Below, in pieces: positions 18,611-31,400 of a stretch of 64,000 nt of DNA. The translations under genes were made by a program, and so were the position numbers. The stretch lies in contig NZ_QCZD01000001.1 in assembly GCF_003075045.1 (NCBI RefSeq), positions 1,457,710 through 1,521,709 of the forward strand, in the 5' to 3' direction. The number at the start of each line of letters is the position of its first letter. Position 1 is the stretch's first letter. The DNA is from Maribacter litoralis. Its GTDB lineage: Bacteria; Bacteroidota; Bacteroidia; Flavobacteriales; Flavobacteriaceae. The notes under the pieces are model-generated. The model did no database searches. It saw only the letters and a list, made by a program, of their open reading frames with translations, and was not told the origin of the DNA.

Positions 18611-19898
18611 TTTAATGTGGTTTAGAAACGACCTAAGGGTAGCAGACAACTCCTCGTTAAACAATGCTATTAAAGGTCAAACAGTTATTGCATTCTATTG
18701 TTTTGAATCTACTTTTTTTGAATATGACGAATACGGATTTAAAAGAACTGAAAAATACAGGGCTAAGTTCTTACTCGAAACGATTAGCCAACTGAAAGAA
18801 GAACTTAAAAAATTAAACATTCCTTTATTCATATATGTTGGTAGGTCTGAAGACTATTTGCCAAAACTTATTGAACACCACAACATAAACAATGTTTTTC
18901 TACAAAAAGAATGGACAAGAGACGAAGAGTTGGTACTCACCAAGGTTAAGAGCAAAGTATCATCTACCGTTCAATTTAATGAAGAGTATGATCAATTTTT
19001 ATTTCATCCTACCGATATACCCTACGCAGATTTCAATTCAATTCCTGAAATATTCACCAACTTCAGAAAAAAGTGTGAAGCTAATTGCCAAGTTCGAATC
19101 TCCACATCAGCTTATAAAATAATGCCCGAATCTAATTTAATAAATACTAATACAAAATTACCCCAATTAGAAGAATTAGGTTTTGAAGATTTTAAAACAC
19201 ATAACTCTACGGCATTTCCTTTTAAGGGCGGAGAACAAGAAGCTAAAAAGCGAATTCAAAATTACTTTTGGGATTCACAAAAACTCGTCTTTTATAAAAA
19301 AACTAGAAATGGATTAATAGGGGTAAATTATAGTTCAAAGCTATCTGCTTGGTTGGCAAATGGAAGTATTTCTCCAAGAACCGTCTATTGGGAAGTTGTA
19401 AGATTTGAAAAAGAAATTATCAAGAACCAGAGTACCTATTGGCTGATTTTTGAACTTATTTGGCGTGATTATTTTAAGTACATATCATTAAAACATGGCG
19501 ATAAGATATTCCATCTATCTGGCATTCTTCAAAAACCCTATGACTGGAAAACTGATAAGCAATCGCTAAAAAAATGGACAAACGGCAATACAAAAGAACC
19601 CTTTATTAATGCCAATATGCGGGAGTTATCGGAAACCGGATGGATGAGTAACAGAGGTAGACAAAATGTTGCCAGCTTTTGGTCTAAAGAGTTAGAACAA
19701 GATTGGCGAATGGGTGCAGCATATTTTGAAAGTATGTTAATCGATTACGATGCACACAGTAATTGGGGAAATTGGATGTACAATAGCGGAGTAGGAAACG
19801 ACCCTAGAAATAGAAAATTCAATATTAAAAGTCAGGCTGAACGTTATGACAGTGCTGGTAGCTATCAACGGCTGTGGTTACAAGAAACGTTGTTTTAA
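18603..19898 (+). CDS. Cryptochrome-DASH / photolyase family protein
   Basis: 431 residues. Alpha/beta antenna domain at 1-130 ([12 protein letters not shown] at 5-16), helical FAD domain from about 215. Signature segments: [20 protein letters not shown] (236-255), [10 protein letters not shown] (284-293), [15 protein letters not shown] (345-359) and the C-terminal [20 protein letters not shown]. The last fits CRY-DASH. Such proteins repair cyclobutane dimers in single-stranded DNA and/or sense blue light; which applies here is not visible. The gene starts 8 bases before the end of the DUF2256 gene, so translation is coupled, and the next photolyase gene starts 12 bases after its stop. Confidence 0.94.
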   Translation: MNNLMWFRNDLRVADNSSLNNAIKGQTVIAFYCFESTFFEYDEYGFKRTEKYRAKFLLETISQLKEELKKLNIPLFIYVGRSEDYLPKLIEHHNINNVFLQKEWTRDEELVLTKVKSKVSSTVQFNEEYDQFLFHPTDIPYADFNSIPEIFTNFRKKCEANCQVRISTSAYKIMPESNLINTNTKLPQLEELGFEDFKTHNSTAFPFKGGEQEAKKRIQNYFWDSQKLVFYKKTRNGLIGVNYSSKLSAWLANGSISPRTVYWEVVRFEKEIIKNQSTYWLIFELIWRDYFKYISLKHGDKIFHLSGILQKPYDWKTDKQSLKKWTNGNTKEPFINANMRELSETGWMSNRGRQNVASFWSKELEQDWRMGAAYFESMLIDYDAHSNWGNWMYNSGVGNDPRNRKFNIKSQAERYDSAGSYQRLWLQETLF

Positions 19899-19910
19899 AG
19901 AAAGATAAGA

Positions 19911-21458
19911 ATGAAAATAGTACGCTTAATATTAGGTGATCAATTAAATCAAAACCATTCTTGGTTCAAAAATGTAGATGACGATATTACTTACATTATG
20001 GCCGAAATGCGCCAAGAAACAGACTATGTTAAACATCACATACAAAAAGTAATAGCTTTCTTTTTAGCCATGCGAAGTTTTAAAGAAGACCTTAGTGCCA
20101 AGGGTCATAACTTCATCTACCTTAAACTAAACGATAGTAATAATCCTCAAAATTTAAAGAACATTATTTCAATGGTAGTCAATGATTCAAATGCCGATAA
20201 ATTTGAATATCAGTTGCCAGATGAGTATAGGTTAGATGAACAACTTCGAGATATATGTAACTCATTAGCTATAGCTACTTTATTTGCAGATACAGAACAT
20301 TTCTACACTACAAGATTTGAGCTCCAAGATTTCTACAAAGACAAAAAACAAATGGTCATGGAGAGTTTTTATCGCATGATGCGAAAAAAGCACCAAATAT
20401 TAATGTCTAACGATCAACCCGTAGGTGGAAAATGGAACTTTGACCATAGTAACCGAAATAAATGGAAAGGTCAGCCAAGCATACCTAAAGAAACAGAGTT
20501 TAAAAAAGATGTTGAAGAAATTATTGAAGAGCTAACCAAAGCCAATGTAAAAACCTTTGGGCAAGTTGAGGCTAAATTATTTATATGGCCGGTAACCAGA
20601 AAAGAATGTTTGGAGACCTTGACCTATTTTTGCAATCATCTACTTCCCCATTTTGGCGATTATCAAGATGCCATGCATGAAGATCAAAAGTTTTTATTTC
20701 ATTCTAGATTATCATTTGCTATGAACAGTAAGATTCTGTCTCCCAAGGAGGTAATTAATACTGTTATAGTACACTTCAATAATAATAATAATAATAATAA
20801 TAATAGCACTATTCAAATATCTCAAGTAGAAGGATTTGTACGTCAAATTTTAGGATGGAGAGAATATATGAGAGGAATTTACTGGAAAGAAATGCCCGAT
20901 TATAAGTATTTAAATTCCCTTGAAAATAAAAACAAACTACCAGATTTCTTTTGGACCGGAAAAACAAATATGAACTGTTTAAAACATGCAATTGGTCAAA
21001 GTTTAAACAACTCATACGCCCATCATATTCAACGCCTAATGATTATAGGAAATTTTGCCTTACTAACTCAGATGGATCCAGATGAAGTCGACCAATGGTA
21101 TTTAGGTGTTTATATTGACGCTATAGAATGGGTGGAGATTACAAATACTAGGGGCATGAGCCAATTTGCCGATGGTGGTATTGTGGCTACCAAACCATAT
21201 GTAAGCAGTGCTAATTATATTAATAAAATGAGCAATTACTGTACTAACTGTTCTTATAGCCACACAAAAAAATTAGGAGAAAAAGCGTGCCCATTTAATT
21301 CTCTTTACTGGAATTTTCTGGCGGATAAGAAAGAACATTTTAAAGACAATCAACGTATGAATATGATGCTTGCCCTTCTAAATAAAATGGATGGAAATAC
21401 TATAGCCGACATACAATTGAAAGCCAACGATATACTAAATAATTTAGATACCCTTTAA
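19911..21458 (+). CDS. Fe-S photolyase ((6-4)-type, FeS-BCP family)
   Basis: 515 residues. N-terminal MKIVRLILGDQLNQNHSWF is the hallmark of the deoxyribodipyrimidine photolyase-related (DPRP/FeS-BCP) group. Four cysteines at 356 (TNMNCLKHA), 444 and 447 (NYCTNC) and 460 (EKACPF) have the spacing 88-3-13, the same as the [4Fe-4S] ligands of Agrobacterium PhrB as I recall them (350, 438, 441, 454). Flavin-site segments HHIQRLMIIGNFALL and GVYIDAIEWVE are intact. The family repairs (6-4) photoproducts using FAD and often a lumazine antenna. Last gene of the operon, followed by a terminator. Odd: nine consecutive asparagines at 290-298 coded by a pure (AAT)9 tract. Confidence 0.94.
   Translation: MKIVRLILGDQLNQNHSWFKNVDDDITYIMAEMRQETDYVKHHIQKVIAFFLAMRSFKEDLSAKGHNFIYLKLNDSNNPQNLKNIISMVVNDSNADKFEYQLPDEYRLDEQLRDICNSLAIATLFADTEHFYTTRFELQDFYKDKKQMVMESFYRMMRKKHQILMSNDQPVGGKWNFDHSNRNKWKGQPSIPKETEFKKDVEEIIEELTKANVKTFGQVEAKLFIWPVTRKECLETLTYFCNHLLPHFGDYQDAMHEDQKFLFHSRLSFAMNSKILSPKEVINTVIVHFNNNNNNNNNSTIQISQVEGFVRQILGWREYMRGIYWKEMPDYKYLNSLENKNKLPDFFWTGKTNMNCLKHAIGQSLNNSYAHHIQRLMIIGNFALLTQMDPDEVDQWYLGVYIDAIEWVEITNTRGMSQFADGGIVATKPYVSSANYINKMSNYCTNCSYSHTKKLGEKACPFNSLYWNFLADKKEHFKDNQRMNMMLALLNKMDGNTIADIQLKANDILNNLDTL
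20778..20804 (+). repeat. (AAT)9 microsatellite inside the photolyase gene
   Basis: Nine perfect AAT units in frame, coding Asn290-Asn298 in a loop just before the helix IQISQVEGFVRQILGWREY. Gain or loss of units changes length without breaking the frame. Confidence 0.95.
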
Positions 21459-21554
21459 TGATTAATTAATATGAATTTAACCTATAGAACTTAACTAAAT
21501 TTTAATTTTGATATGTAGTACAATTTAACTTTCCGCGAGAGCGTCTATATATAG

Positions 21555-21590
21555 AAAACACCTTTTCATTAATATGAAAAGGTGTTTTTG
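21555..21590 (+). terminator. Terminator of the photolyase operon
   Basis: Arms AAAACACCTTTTCAT / ATGAAAAGGTGTTTT (15 bp, perfect, 4-base loop) followed by T-rich sequence, about 100 bases after the photolyase stop. Confidence 0.85.
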
Positions 21591-22171
21591 TTTTACCAAA
21601 AATATCTAGAATATACTTTGATTAATTATACACCTTACATACTATCATAATCACCCTATTTCGTTGAACATATTGAATTTACCGATAAAGTGCCCATCTA
21701 AATTCCCTTCCTCTTTAACATCAATTTTAACAGTCTACAACAAATAAAATTAACATTTCCAATAAATTCCTACAGAATTGTAATTTTCACCTTTAACCAA
21801 AAATCTTATTCAATCAACTGAATTTCAATTTGTTATGTTTTATTTTAAAAAAAATTCAATTTTAAGTTTTAACAAAAATAAGAAAAGGACTACAAATTAT
21901 TTACCACACATTTTAAGCGATTCACAACAACATTTAAATATCCCAAAACTATCACCGTTAATTCGCCAACGTAGATTCATCGACGAATAACATCGTGTGA
22001 ACTATAAAATTGAGTTATTAGACAGTTAGGTACTAATTTTGAAAAAGAATTAGATCCCAAATCTGTTCTAAAAAAATTCTTAACCTTCTATTAAGCAATT
22101 GATTGTAATTTATTTCAATCGATTTTGATGTTGGTTAAGTAATCAATAAAGAATTAAACTTAACCATTAAT
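21591..22171 (+). other. AT-rich non-coding leader before the adhesin operon
   Basis: About 580 bases with no convincing gene on either strand. It holds a promoter-like pair near 22010-22041 and a near-palindrome ATTCATCGACGAAT at 21974-21987 in a locally GC-richer patch. Nothing else is recognised. Confidence 0.6.
22010..22041 (+). promoter_or_regulatory. Candidate promoter of the adhesin transcript
   Basis: TTG at 22010-22012, 21 bases, then TAATTTTG at 22034-22041 (full match to TAnnTTTG). If used, the leader is about 120 bases to the 92-codon ORF and about 400 bases to the adhesin start. Confidence 0.45.
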
Positions 22172-22450
22172 ATGAAGTCTATTTACACTTCTAACATCAT
22201 CTCCCCCCAATGTTGTTCTGAAACATTTGTATTTCCAAAAAGAGAAATACAACATCTCTCTACGCCTTTTTCAAGGAGCATCTATCTATTCAATTCAATT
22301 GATAGTAGTACAGATGTTTATAATGTAAACGCTAATTGTCATACAGAAATAATCTACACTCTAGACAATAGAAATTCTACTACCGATAAGCCGGTTGATA
22401 GCAGTAAACGCTCAAACGGTATTATAATAACCTATAATAAGAATCAATAA
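22172..22450 (+). CDS. Hypothetical 92-residue protein upstream of the adhesin
   Basis: Not recognised. ATG at 22172 to a TAA whose last base is the A of the adhesin start codon (TAATG). The product is hydrophilic, rich in Ser, Asn and Thr, with no signal peptide or membrane helix, two adjacent cysteines (CC at 14-15) and a third near 57. The overlap with the adhesin start argues for translational coupling, and the candidate promoter lies before it. It could be a true small protein, a leader peptide that sets adhesin translation, or a chance ORF in an AT-rich leader. Confidence 0.4.
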   Translation: MKSIYTSNIISPQCCSETFVFPKREIQHLSTPFSRSIYLFNSIDSSTDVYNVNANCHTEIIYTLDNRNSTTDKPVDSSKRSNGIIITYNKNQ

Positions 22451-25400
22451 TGAAAAATTCAACGTTCATAACATCGACATTGTTGCTATTTGTCATATGG
22501 TTCTTTATAGGATCTGTTAATGGCTTAGCTCAAACCTTTTCAGTATCGGATGCTAGTGCCGATGAAGGATCTAATATGACTTTTACGGTAACTTCCGACA
22601 GTCCATTACTAGGAGACTATACTTTTGATGTAACTTATACAGATGGAACCACTACACCTGCGGATTATAACGGAAATACTTCGGTAACTTTAGGTTTCTT
22701 TTTAAGTTCAACCTCAACTTTTACGGTAGCTGCCTTAAACGATGATTGGGTAGAAACCACACAACAAGAATTTACACTAACCTTAAGTGACCCTTCTGGT
22801 TCCTATTCTTTTTCAGATGCTACAGGTACCGGTACAATCATAGATACCGATGTTGCCTATGTAACCGGCGGAAACTATGATATTACCGAAGGTGGAGAAA
22901 TACAGTATATTTTACGATTATCAAATGGCACCAACTCAGGCGGTCAACAATACGTAGGTATTGAAGATGCCTACAGTATTGATTTCTCTGTTGAAACGGA
23001 TCCTAGTTCAGCGAGTCCGGCTAGCGATGGTACAGATTTCAATTCTTTCAACACTACCGCTACGTTTCCAGCTGGTTCAATTGCCGGTACTGAAATAATT
23101 ATACCAATACCTACTATAGAAAATGCAATAGTTGAACCATCTGAAGAGTTTAACGGTGTTAAATCTAGAAATGTGGCAGAGGAAACCAAATTTGGTATTG
23201 CCCCTTCAAGAGTAAGTATTAATACAGAACGTTCTGCACTTCGAATTCATGATAATGATACCGCTACCGTTAATTTAAGTAGTATCACCGAACTGGAATC
23301 TGTAGGTAATGCAAGCATTGATTTTACTTTAAACGGGGATGTTCAGGATAACTTTAGAATAGATTACACTACTTCTGACAATACGGCTACAGAACCATCA
23401 GATTATGACGAAACCACTGGTTTTTTTAATTTTAATGGATCGAGCGGTCAAAATTTTAAGAGAAACTTTAAGGTAAACGATGATGCTGTAATTGAACCTA
23501 CCGAATACTTTACCGTAGTACCCTCTTATAGCCCTGCAACCGGACTAATTACTAATTATGTACCACAAAACATTGTATTTGTAACCGGTGAAGGTGAAAT
23601 TACAATTACCGATGATGATTTGGACAGTGATTTTGACGGAGTTAATGATTTAGTGGATGAGGATGATGACAATGATGGAATAACAGATATTAACGAAGGT
23701 AATGGTGACGCCGATGGCGACACAATTATTGATAGCTTAGATAATGATTCTGATAACGACGGTTGCCCCGATGCTATTGAAGCAGGACATACCGACCCTG
23801 ATGGAGATGGCTATTTAGGTACTGGGCCATTAACGGTAAGCAATGGTACAGTCGATCCATCTACCGGTCGTGTTTTAGGGCAAGGTGGTTATACTGGTAC
23901 AGATGGCAAAGTTACTTCAGCATTCCAAACCGTAAATATTACAATGCAACCTAGCGATAGAGTTGCCAATCTTGGTGATACGATTACTTATACAACGGGA
24001 GTTAACGGAACCGGACTTACTTACCAATGGGAATTAAGTACGGATAATGGAACTACATGGAATCCTGTTTCCAATGGGGGTGTGTATTCCGGTGCCACTA
24101 CAACGGCATTGACCTTAACCAATATCTCCAGTACCGAAAGTGGAAACCAATATCGTTTCAGTGCTTTTGACAGTGAAAATCTATGTACGCCGTACACCTA
24201 TTCTAATGCTGTTGATCTATTTATTAGACCTAACGTAGAAATTGCCGATGCTACCTCTGCCGAAGGCACTAACCTAGATTTTGTAGTTAACCTATCTCAT
24301 GCGGTAAACGAATTGGTTACGTTTGATCTTACATATTCAGACATTACTACCTTAGCATCAGACTATACCGCTTTATCTTCTTTTTCAGTACCAAGTAACA
24401 CCTTAAATACGAATATTCTTATCCCTGCCATCGATGATGCAGTAGTTGAAGGTGACGAAACCTTCACATTAAGTATGACCAATGGTTCTACCAATGTAGG
24501 GGATATCACAGATACTGCTCTTGGGACCATAACCAATATAAATACCCCTGCTTCTGGCGAAGGTGTTTCTATTGCTGATTTTTCAATAAATGAAGACGTT
24601 GGAACCGTAGATTTTATATTGACTTATACCGGACCCACCGTTCAAGACTCTTTTACCGTAGACTACGTTATTATTGATAATAGTACCACTGCTGGATCAG
24701 ATTATAATGTAAATCTAACTGGTCAGGTTACTTTCCCTGCCGGTACTGCCGATGGAAATACGCAAACACTTTTAGTAGCAATTACAGATGACACCGTAAT
24801 AGAAGGTGACGAAAGTCTAAGTATTCAAATATCAAATATCTCAAATAGTCTTTTGACTATTATAAATGCAGATGCTACGGGTACAATTGTAGATAACGAT
24901 ACCGACCCGACCACAGGTTTGTCTATTGCTGATGTAAATTTCAATGAGGCAACGGCATCGGCAAATTTTGTAGTAACTTATAAAGGCGGTAATGTCAAAA
25001 ACGGCTTTACAGTAGATTACACCATTACTAATGGTTCTGCTTTTGAAGGAGACGACTATACGGCTACATTAACAGGACAGGTTTCTTTTCCAAACAACAC
25101 TACAGATGGCGCTACACAATTGGTAAGTGTTACCATAATCAATGATGACCTTATAGAAGGGGACGAAACATTAAACATAGAATTATCAAACTTATCTACC
25201 AACCTTATCAACCTAGTAGACCCAAATGCGATAGGTACTATAGAAGATAATGATACAAAAACACCAACTACAGGGTTAACGGTAGCTGATATCAATATAG
25301 ATGAGGATGCTGGCACTGTCAATTTTGTGGTTACCTACAATGGTAGTGAACTTCAAAATTCATTTACTGTAGATTATGCAATAACAGATGGATCGGCCAT

Positions 25401-28400
25401 AGCTGGTTCAGATTATAGTGGAAATCCTTCCTTAACCGGTCAATTGATATTTCCAACGGGTACAGAAGATGGAGACATTCAAAATGTAAGTATTAATATC
25501 AACGACGATACTATAATTGAATCTGATGAAACCATCAATTTTCAATTAACTAATTTATCTACTACACTAATTAACCTAGTTGATGCCAATGCTATTGGTA
25601 CCATTACCGATAATGACGTTAAAACGGCAACCACAGGTTTAAGTGCTTCTGACTTTTCAGTAAACGAATCCGCAGGAAGCACTAACTTCATTGTTACCTA
25701 TAATGGTAATACCGTACAAGATACCTTTACCGTAGATTATAGTATTACTGATGGTACCGCCACTAGTGCTAAAGATTATGATACCGTTTTGGCATCGGGG
25801 CAACTAGCTTTCCCAGCAGGTACTTCAACTGGTGATACGCAATCCGTATCAGTTGATATTTTAGAAGATTCTTTTATAGAAGCTACTGAAGATTTGAACA
25901 TTCAGCTTTCTAACCTGTCCACTACTCTAATCAACATTGTAGACCCAACAGGTACGGGTGCAATTAGCGATAATGACAATACTGCCACAAGCGGAATAGA
26001 TTTTGAAAACTTAACGGTAACTGTAACAGAAGGTGATCCGTCAGACACCGTAAATGCAACATTTGTTGTTGAATTTATTGGTGCTATAGATACTGGTGAA
26101 ACTATCGAAGTAGACTATTTTGTAAATAACGGTAGTGCAGCTAATGCTACAGATTTCAATCCTAATGCGACAATAGAAACATTAATTTTCACCAATACAC
26201 AAAAAACTCAAGATATTACCGTACCAATTATAAGTGACAATACTATTGAGGGCGAAGAAGATTTCTTTGTTGATTTGGTGGCCATACGCTCAAATGTTGG
26301 TATCAACCTATTGAACAACCAAGCCAGAGGAGTTATCATTGATGATGATGGAGGGGCTGTTTCGGTAGATGGTTTTAGCATTGTGGAGCAAACAAATGGT
26401 ATTAATTTTGATGTTACCTATTCGGGAGATAGATTAAACGGTGGTTTTACTTTAAATTATGAAATAACAGACATCAGTACTACAACAGGTGTTGATTACA
26501 CGCTTACTACAGCCCCATCAACAACGGGTACCTTAACTTTTACCGGTGTTGACAATGAAGTACGTTCGGTTCAAATTAATGTTGTTGGTGATGATTTTAT
26601 TGAGAATAACGAAGATTTAAGAATCACTATTTCCAATCCGTCCTCCAGCAAAATCACCATAGCCAATGCAGATGCAATTGGCACTATAACTAATGATGAT
26701 ACCGGTACAGTTGCAGCAACTGGATTTACCGTAGACGAATTTAATGTTACCGCTAATTTTGAGGTCACCTATACAGGTAATCCTATTAATGGTGGTTTTA
26801 CTGCAGCGTATGAAATTACGGATAACACTACCACTTATGGTATTGACTATACCGCTACGCAAACAGGAACTTTAAACTTTTCCGGGACTTCAGATGAAGT
26901 TCTACAAGTACCTGTAGATATCATACAAGATGCATTAATTGAAGGCGATGAAACCTTAAGATTGACGATTACTTCAATTTCACCAAGCTTGATTACAGCA
27001 TCCAATCCTACCGCTATTGGTACGATAACCGATGTCAACCACTTACCAAGTGCAGTAGATGATTCGTTCGTAGTATTTCAAAATCAAGCTTCTGCAAATA
27101 TTACGGTGCTTGACAATGATGATTATGGATTTGACGGTCCTGCAGCCGTAAACCCTCTACAAGTAGTCAACGCTCCTATTAACGGTACCGTGACACTTAT
27201 GGACAATGGCACACCTAGTGATGCTACAGATGATTATTTTGAATATCAGCCTAGTCCGTCATTCAACGGTAACGATTCATTCAGATATAAAATTGTGGAT
27301 TCTAACGGTTCAGAAGATGAAGCTGTAGTAAACATTTTTGTAAACGACACCAACCTTAAAAAAGATTTTGAAATTCGTTATTCCGGTAGTATCAATGGAG
27401 ACTTTACCATGATTGCCAATAACGTTCTTTCAAGAAATTCAACTGGTAATTACAATGGCGAAGATGGTAACCATGATTTCAATAATAACGTTTTTGTGGA
27501 TATTGATTCTGACCCATCTACCTTTAATTCTACCAATGCCAATTTGGCGAATCCAGAGCCTACATTAAGTTGTTTGAACATAAAGAAAGCATACTTATAC
27601 TGGGCTGCTGCAGATAAAGAATATGATGGCACAACTGGTGGCGGAGCTACAGAACCATCTTGGAACTACAACCAAGTAAAATTAATGTTGCCCGGCCAAT
27701 CATCGTACACTACCGTTTCTGCCGATGAAGTTATCTATAGAGGTCGCGATGATCATTTCCAAAACGACCCATATGTTTGTATCAAAGATATAACCGATGA
27801 TATCAATGCACTTGCCTCTCCTTTTGGAACATACCAAGTAGGTAATGTTAAGGCTACAGAAATGGATTTACGTTCTCATGGTATCGCTAATATTACCGGT
27901 ACTTCTGGTGGATGGCAAATAGTTTTTGTGTATGAAAATGTTTCTTTAGACCCTAAAAACATTACTCTTTATGATGGTTACGTTCATACCTTTGCTTCTG
28001 ATGGTGCTGGTGAAACTGAATTTAACTTTAGTGGTTTTGAAACCATACCTAACGGTAATATCAATGCCAATGTAATGTTAGGTGCCTTAGAAGGTGACCG
28101 TGATCTTTCTGGTGACCAATTATTGATCTATGATACTACTAACAACTGGTCTAAATTATCGACCACATTAAGAGATGAGGATAACTTCTTTAATAGTCGT
28201 ATCACCATTGATGGTTTAAATTATGTGGACAGAAATGCTGCTAGTACCAATACTTTAGGTTTTGATGCTACCGTATTTCCATTAACAAATACCGGAAACA
28301 GATATATAGATAATGACCAAACCTTTGCCCGATTTAAGATAACTACAGATCAAGAGTCTTATGGTCTATACTTAATGGGATTAAGCGTTGATGTTTACAA

Positions 28401-31400
28401 ACCAAGTTTAGGTGCTTTAAGTTTAAATACAAATACCGCCGGTCCGTTTAACGCTGGTGATATTGTACCATTGACATTAAACGTAAGTAATATTGGTAAT
28501 GACGATATTCAAGATCTTGTAATTACAACTGTATTACCAATGGAGGCGGAATTCTCTGGAGCAGGCACTTTACCTGCCGGAGTATCCCATTCGTACGACC
28601 CATCTACAAAGACATTGACTTTTACAGCTCAAGATGGATTCACTAATATGGGCGATAATTACGACCTTGATTTCGATATAGAAATAATAGAGGCCTGTTA
28701 CTTTTTAGAAACTGCTTGTGTTGCTAGTTTTGAATTACAAGCTACCGCTACGTATAGTGGTGTAATTAGTGGAGACCCAATTACAACAAATAGTTCTTCT
28801 TCTACAGATGCTTGTGGTATTGGTACACATACCCCAACCATTATAGATGTGCAACAACCGCCACAGGTAAATTGGTCTACTGCACCAAATGCATTGGACA
28901 GAACTATTGACTGTGATAATATTGCCGCACTGAACAATGCCAATTCATTAGTACCTGCAACGGCTTCTTGTAATTTTACCTTACATAAAACAGCAGGTAG
29001 CTTTGTACAATCTGGTTCTTGCCCAACAGAAGGTACGTATACCAATACGTGGACATTTACAGATGCCTGTGGAAGAGTAAGTGATACATTTACACAAGTA
29101 ATAACCATTGAAGATAACGAGGCGCCTACTTTTAATGAGTCTTTACCACAAGATTCATATGCCGCTCATGATAATATACCAACGGCACCGATTCTTTCTG
29201 CCAATGATAATTGTGACTCCAACTCTACAGTGGTGTTCAATGAAACATATGATGGTGATAATACAAGTACAAATTACACCATTATTAGAACCTGGTCAAC
29301 AGATGATTGCGCAGGTAACTCAACCAGCCATACACAATACATTTATGTAAGTGAGAATGGAGACCCAATAGGTTTGAGCATTAATGATGTAGTTGTAAAT
29401 GAAGATGCCGGTACCGCTGTTCTTGAAATTACCCATACAGGTACTGTTTCAGGCGGATTTACGGTAAACTACAATACTGCAGACGATACCGCAGTACAAG
29501 CTAGTGATTATGTTTCTTCATCAAATGAAATATCGTTTAATGGTACCAATAATGAAATAAAACTGGTAACCATATCCATAAATGATGATTCGATTATAGA
29601 AACTACCGAACAGTTATTAGTTCAACTTACCAACGGTACAAACACACCAACAATAAATGATAGCGAAGGTATTATCGAAATAACCGACAATGATAATGTA
29701 CCTGGCAGTACAGGGGTTTCTTTCGCCAATAATAATGTAATCGTTACAGAAGGCACCGATACCTTTGCAAGATTTACAGCTACTTTTACAGGTAGCATTG
29801 CTCCTGGCGAAACCGTAACTGTTGATTACGCTACTAGCGATGATACAGCGCTTGAATCTGAAGATTATACTTCTTCGACAGGTACGGTAACATTCAACAG
29901 CACAACCTATTCGGTGAATATCGATGTACCGATCATAGATGATAATATTATTGAACCTTCAGAAGATTTTACAATTACATTATCAAATATTCAATCTAAT
30001 ATCAATGTTGGGTTCTTAGATCAACAATCTACAAATTCAGCTATTGGTACCATAAATGACAATGATAATATACCAGGCACTACCGGTATATCTTTTCAAA
30101 ATGATAATATTACCGTAGATGAAGCTGCAGGTACCGTAACGATCAATGTATTGTTAACAGGTAATGTTCAAGGCGGATTTACATTAAATTTTACCACCAA
30201 TGACGATACTGCTACACAGCCTACTGATTACATTACCAACTCAGGACAGTTAACTTTTGCAGGAACGGACGGAGAATTGCAACCCATAACTGTTGTTATT
30301 AACGACGACAGTATAATTGAGGTTACAGAAGGTTTATTCGTTGATCTTTCAAACCTTTCAACCACGTTAATTGCAATAAATGAAGACAAAGGTGTAATTA
30401 ATATTACCGATAACGATGGTGGTGCAGGTACGGGAATATCATTCCAAAATGATGATATCACCGTTAATGAAGCTGATGGTACGGCTACTATAAATGTTCT
30501 TTTAACTGGAAACGTTCAAGGCGGATTTACGGTAGATTATACCACAAACAATGATTCTGCAGTAGAACCTGGTGATTATACCAGCAATAGCGGTCAATTG
30601 ACCTTTACTGGTAATGACGGGGAAGTACAACCTATTACGGTGACAATAAACGATGATAGCATTATAGAGGCGACAGAAAGGCTGTTCGTTGACCTATCTA
30701 ATTTATCTACCTCTTTGATTACTATCAATGACAACCAAGGGAATATCAATATTACAGATAATGACAACATACCTGGAACCACTGGTATATCATTTGAAAA
30801 TGATGACATTACCGTAGATGAAGATGCAGGCACAGCGACCATAAATGTGCTGTTGACGGGTAATGTGCAAGGCGGATTTACAGTGGATTATACCACAAAC
30901 AATGATTCTGCGGTAGAACCTGGTGATTATACGGCAACTTCTGGTCAATTGACTTTTACTGGCACAAACGGAGAAACTCACCCAGTTACCGTTACAATAA
31001 TCGATGATAACATTATTGAAGCTACAGAAAGATTGTTCGTAGACTTATCTAACCTTTCTACTTCCTTGATCGCTATTAATGACAGCCAAGGAAATATCAA
31101 TATTGCCGATAATGACAACAACCCTGGTACTACAGGTATCTCGTTCCAAAATGATGATATTACGGTAGATGAGGCTGTTGGCACGGTTACGGTAAATGTA
31201 TTATTAACAGGTAATGTGCAAGGCGGGTTCACTTTAGACTATACTACGGCAGATGATTCTGCAACCCAACCTAATGATTATACAACCAGTTCTGGCCAAC
31301 TGACTTTCGTTGGTACCGATGGGGAATTACAACCTATTACGGTTGCCATTATCGATGATAGTGCTATTGAGACGTTAGAAAGATTGTTCGTAAACCTTAC

